The translations under genes were made by a program, and so were the position numbers. This document shows, piece after piece, positions 5,446 through 7,409 of a stretch of DNA of 7,409 nt. Positions within the stretch are counted from its first letter, which is position 1, and each line of letters opens with the position of its first letter. The notes beneath the pieces were generated by a model. The model saw only the letters and a program-made list of their open reading frames with translations. It was not told the origin of the DNA and did no database searches. This stretch comes from Clostridiales bacterium (GTDB taxonomy: Bacteria; Bacillota; Clostridia; Oscillospirales; CAG-272). The DNA lies in contig JAEEGW010000357.1 of the NCBI GenBank assembly GCA_016280525.1, positions 1 through 7,409 on the forward strand, given 5' to 3'.

Positions 5446-6439
5446 TACAAGCCTGCACGGCGATACGTGCGATATCCGCAAACTGTCTGCCGGCGGCTTT
5501 GAAAACGCCCGTGTTGTCGTACGGAGACATAAGGCAAAAGTCAAGCTCATCTGATACCATATCATATCTGATATCCGCTTGCCCGCGTATCTGCCGGGCA
5601 AGCGTTTTTATCATAAGCATATTCTCCGCTCCGCGGCCTAAAAGCGAGTAAACCGCTTCCTCCGCTCCGTCCGATATATCTATCAGAGTCGACAGCTTGT
5701 GCTTAGGTCTTACGGAAAACAAAAAAGACATCTGCCCGCTCTGCAAACCGGTATTAACGGATACGGCGCAAAACCCGTTTCTTGACAAAGAAAGACAAAG
5801 ATCGTAGGTATAGACGAGCATTACGCATGCCGCTTTCTTTATTTTTATGTAATCGTCGCTTGTTTGTATACTGAATCTCTTTGTCTGCTCCGCTCCGTAC
5901 TTCAGATCGCCGTAATAAGAATAAACGTCTTCAAGCAGTTCTTTTATATTCACGGCGGAAGAATAATCATCCCCGCTCATGGCTGAGAGCATACGCATAT
6001 TCGCCTCATACGTCGAGTACATCCTGCTGTACGCTCTTTTTCTGCCGGCAGCAGCGTTATCCGGTATGTCAAAAAGACACTTTGATATAACGGCAAGCTT
6101 CATTGAAAGGTATTGCTCGCAGTCGTCGTACTTTTCTTTGTCCGGCACGGCAAGAGAAAAAACGTATTCCTTGTTGCAGCCGGATATAACGGGACAGAAA
6201 GCGCAAAAATACTTTTTGCCGCCGCAGCCGATCAAGGCGGAGGACGGATATTTTGAGCGTTTCAGCTCGCATTTGTCGTATATGGTGACTAATTCGTCAA
6301 ATTTTTTACCGGCGGTAAGCTCCGGTATAAGTTTTTCAGCCGCGTCGTTATAAAAACTGACCGTGAAGACCTCATCGGTGATCACGGTCGGAAATTTGCT
6401 GATCCGGTTGCTGTCTGATATTACTGTCGTCAGATCCAT
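5423..6439 (-). CDS. PAS-like protein with degenerate histidine-kinase-like C-terminus
   Basis: A 338-residue soluble protein not recognised as a named family. Residues about 10-100 look like a PAS fold (FPTVITDE...FYNDAAEKLIPEL) with a cysteine cluster at 72, 79, 82 and 88. A helical section (105-155) sits where a dimerisation/H-box domain would be, but no His-Asp/Glu H box is present. NIKELLEDVYSYY (164-176), a helix near 200-220 and the segment ENMLMIKTLARQIRGQADI (272-290) follow the order of a HATPase domain, yet the N-box Asn, DxGxG and GxGxG are all missing, so ATP binding is unlikely. The start ATG is 10 nt after the stop of the upstream NYN gene with only a weak GAG ribosome binding site, suggesting translational coupling. 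Its last codons overlap the convergent kinase gene. The pseudokinase reading is inference from layout. Confidence 0.75.
   Translation of the reverse strand: MDLTTVISDSNRISKFPTVITDEVFTVSFYNDAAEKLIPELTAGKKFDELVTIYDKCELKRSKYPSSALIGCGGKKYFCAFCPVISGCNKEYVFSLAVPDKEKYDDCEQYLSMKLAVISKCLFDIPDNAAAGRKRAYSRMYSTYEANMRMLSAMSGDDYSSAVNIKELLEDVYSYYGDLKYGAEQTKRFSIQTSDDYIKIKKAACVMLVYTYDLCLSLSRNGFCAVSVNTGLQSGQMSFLFSVRPKHKLSTLIDISDGAEEAVYSLLGRGAENMLMIKTLARQIRGQADIRYDMVSDELDFCLMSPYDNTGVFKAAGRQFADIARIAVQACIISAKKA
5576..5609 (+). terminator. Intrinsic terminator of the two-component operon, embedded in the opposing gene
   Basis: CGCTTGCCCG (5576-5585) and CGGGCAAGCG (5595-5604) form a perfect 10-bp GC-rich stem with a 9-nt loop, followed by TTTTTATC on the plus strand. 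This is a strong Rho-independent terminator about 130 bp after the kinase stop codon. On the minus strand the same bases encode LARQIRGQA of the convergent protein and lack a T tract, so the signal acts only on plus-strand transcription. Confidence 0.8.
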
Positions 6440-6449
6440 GATTTTGTTC

Positions 6450-7298
6450 TCATTTCTTTGATATTTGAATTTGGGGCGGCTTTTTTTCCGCCCTTGCCGG
6501 GAACATAAGGAACAGCGGGTCTTCTATCAGCTTAATACCGTCCGAGGCGATTTTTTCTTTATTGAGTCTGACGGTGCTGATACGTTTGTTGTACGATAAT
6601 TTATGGGAGGTAACGGTAATGTAGCCGCGCTGCGACATTTTATTCGCTTCATCCTTCACGGTTTCACGGTCTATGCCGTAATACTCGGAAACGGCGCCTA
6701 TAACTGATGAAAACGACGGCTCCGACAGTCTCCTCCCCGTTGTGTCCGTATCTTTTATCTGCTTTGCTATCATTGAATAATACGTTATATCTATCTCACT
6801 GTCATCGGGTATCTCGTAAGATTTTGAACAAACGCTTTTAAGCATACCGGAAAGTCCGTCGCGTACCGAGTAAATAATAACCTTTTTGCCGCAGCTCTGG
6901 GCTAAAAACCGGACTACCGATGAAAAATGTCCGTCTCCCGTAAAAATAATAAACGTACCGACGTCGGGAGAAGACAGGGCTTTTTGATAAATATGGTCGA
7001 GCATTATAAAATCCGTAAAATCTTTTTTGTAATACGTACTCGTGTTCTGCGTTTCTATAATATAGTTCGTTACCTCGCGTATACGCGGTATCTCCGCGCG
7101 CATACCGGGATTTGAGAAATCAGCAAAGAACAGCATTTCTTTTATATCAAATTTTTCCGCTATACCGTCGCGCCACTGTCTTATGCGCGGACGCAGCGAA
7201 TACTTTTTTATCATTGAAACGTACCAATGCTCGTAATCAACAAAAACAAAAGCTGAAGGTTTTGAGTTTTTCTTTTTAAACCTTGAAAACAGTCCTAT
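6450..7298 (-). CDS. NYN-domain (LabA/DUF88-type, PIN-like) putative ribonuclease with C-terminal winged helix
   Basis: Read from ATA at 7298 the protein has 282 residues. The NYN domain starts with strand FVFVDYEHWY (Asp21), continues with TDFIMLDHI (Asp96, Asp101) and has the signature IIFTGDGHF (Asp122), giving the acidic cluster of metal-dependent PIN-like RNases; in many members the last motif reads GDxDF, here GDGHF. About residues 190-255 resemble a winged helix that may bind nucleic acid. The first ordinary ATG (7214) would remove strand 1 and Asp21, so it is unlikely to be the real start. The upstream in-frame stop is TGA at 7304-7302; between it and 7214 only ATA (7298) and CTG (7292) are available. 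AGGAGG ends 8 nt before the ATA, and GLFSRFKKK follows, as in many clostridial N-termini. Gene end and domain are secure; the start is unusual. Confidence 0.82.
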   Translation of the reverse strand: MGLFSRFKKKNSKPSAFVFVDYEHWYVSMIKKYSLRPRIRQWRDGIAEKFDIKEMLFFADFSNPGMRAEIPRIREVTNYIIETQNTSTYYKKDFTDFIMLDHIYQKALSSPDVGTFIIFTGDGHFSSVVRFLAQSCGKKVIIYSVRDGLSGMLKSVCSKSYEIPDDSEIDITYYSMIAKQIKDTDTTGRRLSEPSFSSVIGAVSEYYGIDRETVKDEANKMSQRGYITVTSHKLSYNKRISTVRLNKEKIASDGIKLIEDPLFLMFPARAEKKPPQIQISKK

Positions 7299-7317
7299 TT
7301 TTCACACCTCCTTCCAT
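7276..7317 (-). other. Small upstream frame overlapping the NYN start region
   Basis: An ATG at 7317 opens a 13-codon frame that reads through the ribosome binding site of the NYN gene and ends in TAA at 7278-7276, after GTT. A +1 slip at GTT-TAA would enter the NYN frame at AAA-AAG. The ATG is within about 10 nt of the predicted transcription start and has no ribosome binding site, so translation is doubtful. It matters because it is the only conventional ATG route into the full NYN domain. Confidence 0.25.
7299..7315 (-). promoter_or_regulatory. Strong ribosome binding site deciding the NYN start
   Basis: GGAAGGAGG (7315-7307) is followed by 8 nt and then ATA at 7298-7296. The site is among the strongest in the window and at ideal distance, yet no ATG, GTG or TTG in the NYN frame lies within range. 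GTG at 7305-7303 is only 1 nt after GGAGGT and leads to a stop after 9 codons. Confidence 0.7.
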
Positions 7318-7331
7318 GCCTCTTGCAGATT

Positions 7332-7360
7332 ATTATAAGCAAAAACGGCAAAAAAGTCAA
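7332..7360 (-). promoter_or_regulatory. Strong SigA promoter of the NYN/pseudokinase operon
   Basis: TTGACT (7360-7355) and TATAAT (7337-7332) are separated by 17 bp. The start near 7325 gives a leader of about 27 nt to the ATA at 7298. The -35, spacer length and -10 are identical to those of the ATPase promoter at 2021-2049. Confidence 0.85.
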
Positions 7361-7405
7361 GTATTTTTTTACGCAATACACAGTAAAAAGCAAAAAAATA
7401 CTTGA
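7357..7405. repeat. 14-bp inverted repeat upstream of the NYN promoter
   Basis: TCAAGTATTTTTTT (7357-7370) is the exact reverse complement of AAAAAAATACTTGA (7392-7405), with a 21-nt spacer. The arms are mostly A/T runs plus the -35-like TACTTGA, so the symmetry may simply reflect two divergent -35 regions. The plus-strand TTGAAA at 7402-7407 could be the -35 of a gene beyond the window. Confidence 0.45.
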
Positions 7406-7409
7406 AAAA

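Noticed and set aside
6474..6493. GGGCGG / CCGCCC hairpin near the 3' end of the NYN gene
   Set aside because: It has only 6 bp with an A/T-run loop and no T tract on either strand, and lies in coding sequence (KKPPQ region). It is too weak to call a terminator or attenuator.

Overview
The window looks like chromosomal DNA from a low-to-mid GC Gram-positive anaerobe of the Clostridia, perhaps an uncultured gut Oscillospiraceae-type lineage. This is inferred from strong GGAGG-type ribosome binding sites, consensus SigA promoters (TTGACT-N17-TATAAT), an OmpR-type two-component pair, a COG1373/DUF4143 ATPase and a clostridial-style NYN protein. No rRNA, tRNA, CRISPR array or insertion sequence is visible.

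Layout. Positions 1-763 hold a minus-strand unit: a SigA promoter (717-745), a four-helix membrane protein of unknown function (147-686), then the 5' end of a second membrane-type gene with a TTG start (1-95), whose ribosome binding site lies in a hairpin arm. Positions 763-1992 encode, also on minus, an AAA+/DUF4143 ATPase of visibly lower GC. Its near-perfect promoter carries a 12-bp palindrome in the spacer and abuts a perfect 14-bp inverted repeat upstream. Divergently, 2225-3268 encodes a complete XerC/D-like tyrosine recombinase. Then come an OmpR-family response regulator (3341-4030) and its sensor kinase (4027-5445), which overlap by ATGA. In front of them is an 11-bp-period direct repeat, positioned like a pho-box-type activator site.

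The right third is a minus-strand two-gene operon converging on the kinase: a SigA promoter (7332-7360), an NYN-domain putative ribonuclease (6450-7298), and a protein that resembles a PAS-histidine kinase without any catalytic motif (5423-6439). The kinase gene and the pseudokinase-like gene overlap tail to tail by 23 bp. The only good intrinsic terminator for the two-component operon lies about 130 bp inside the opposing coding sequence.

Working together: the response regulator and kinase form a standard phosphorelay, probably autoregulated through the direct repeat. The NYN protein and the pseudokinase-like protein are co-transcribed and may form a sensor/RNase pair, which is inference only. 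The most unusual points are the NYN gene's start, where the full domain needs an ATA (or CTG) start or a frameshift, the embedded terminator, and the dyad structures at the ATPase and right-end promoters.
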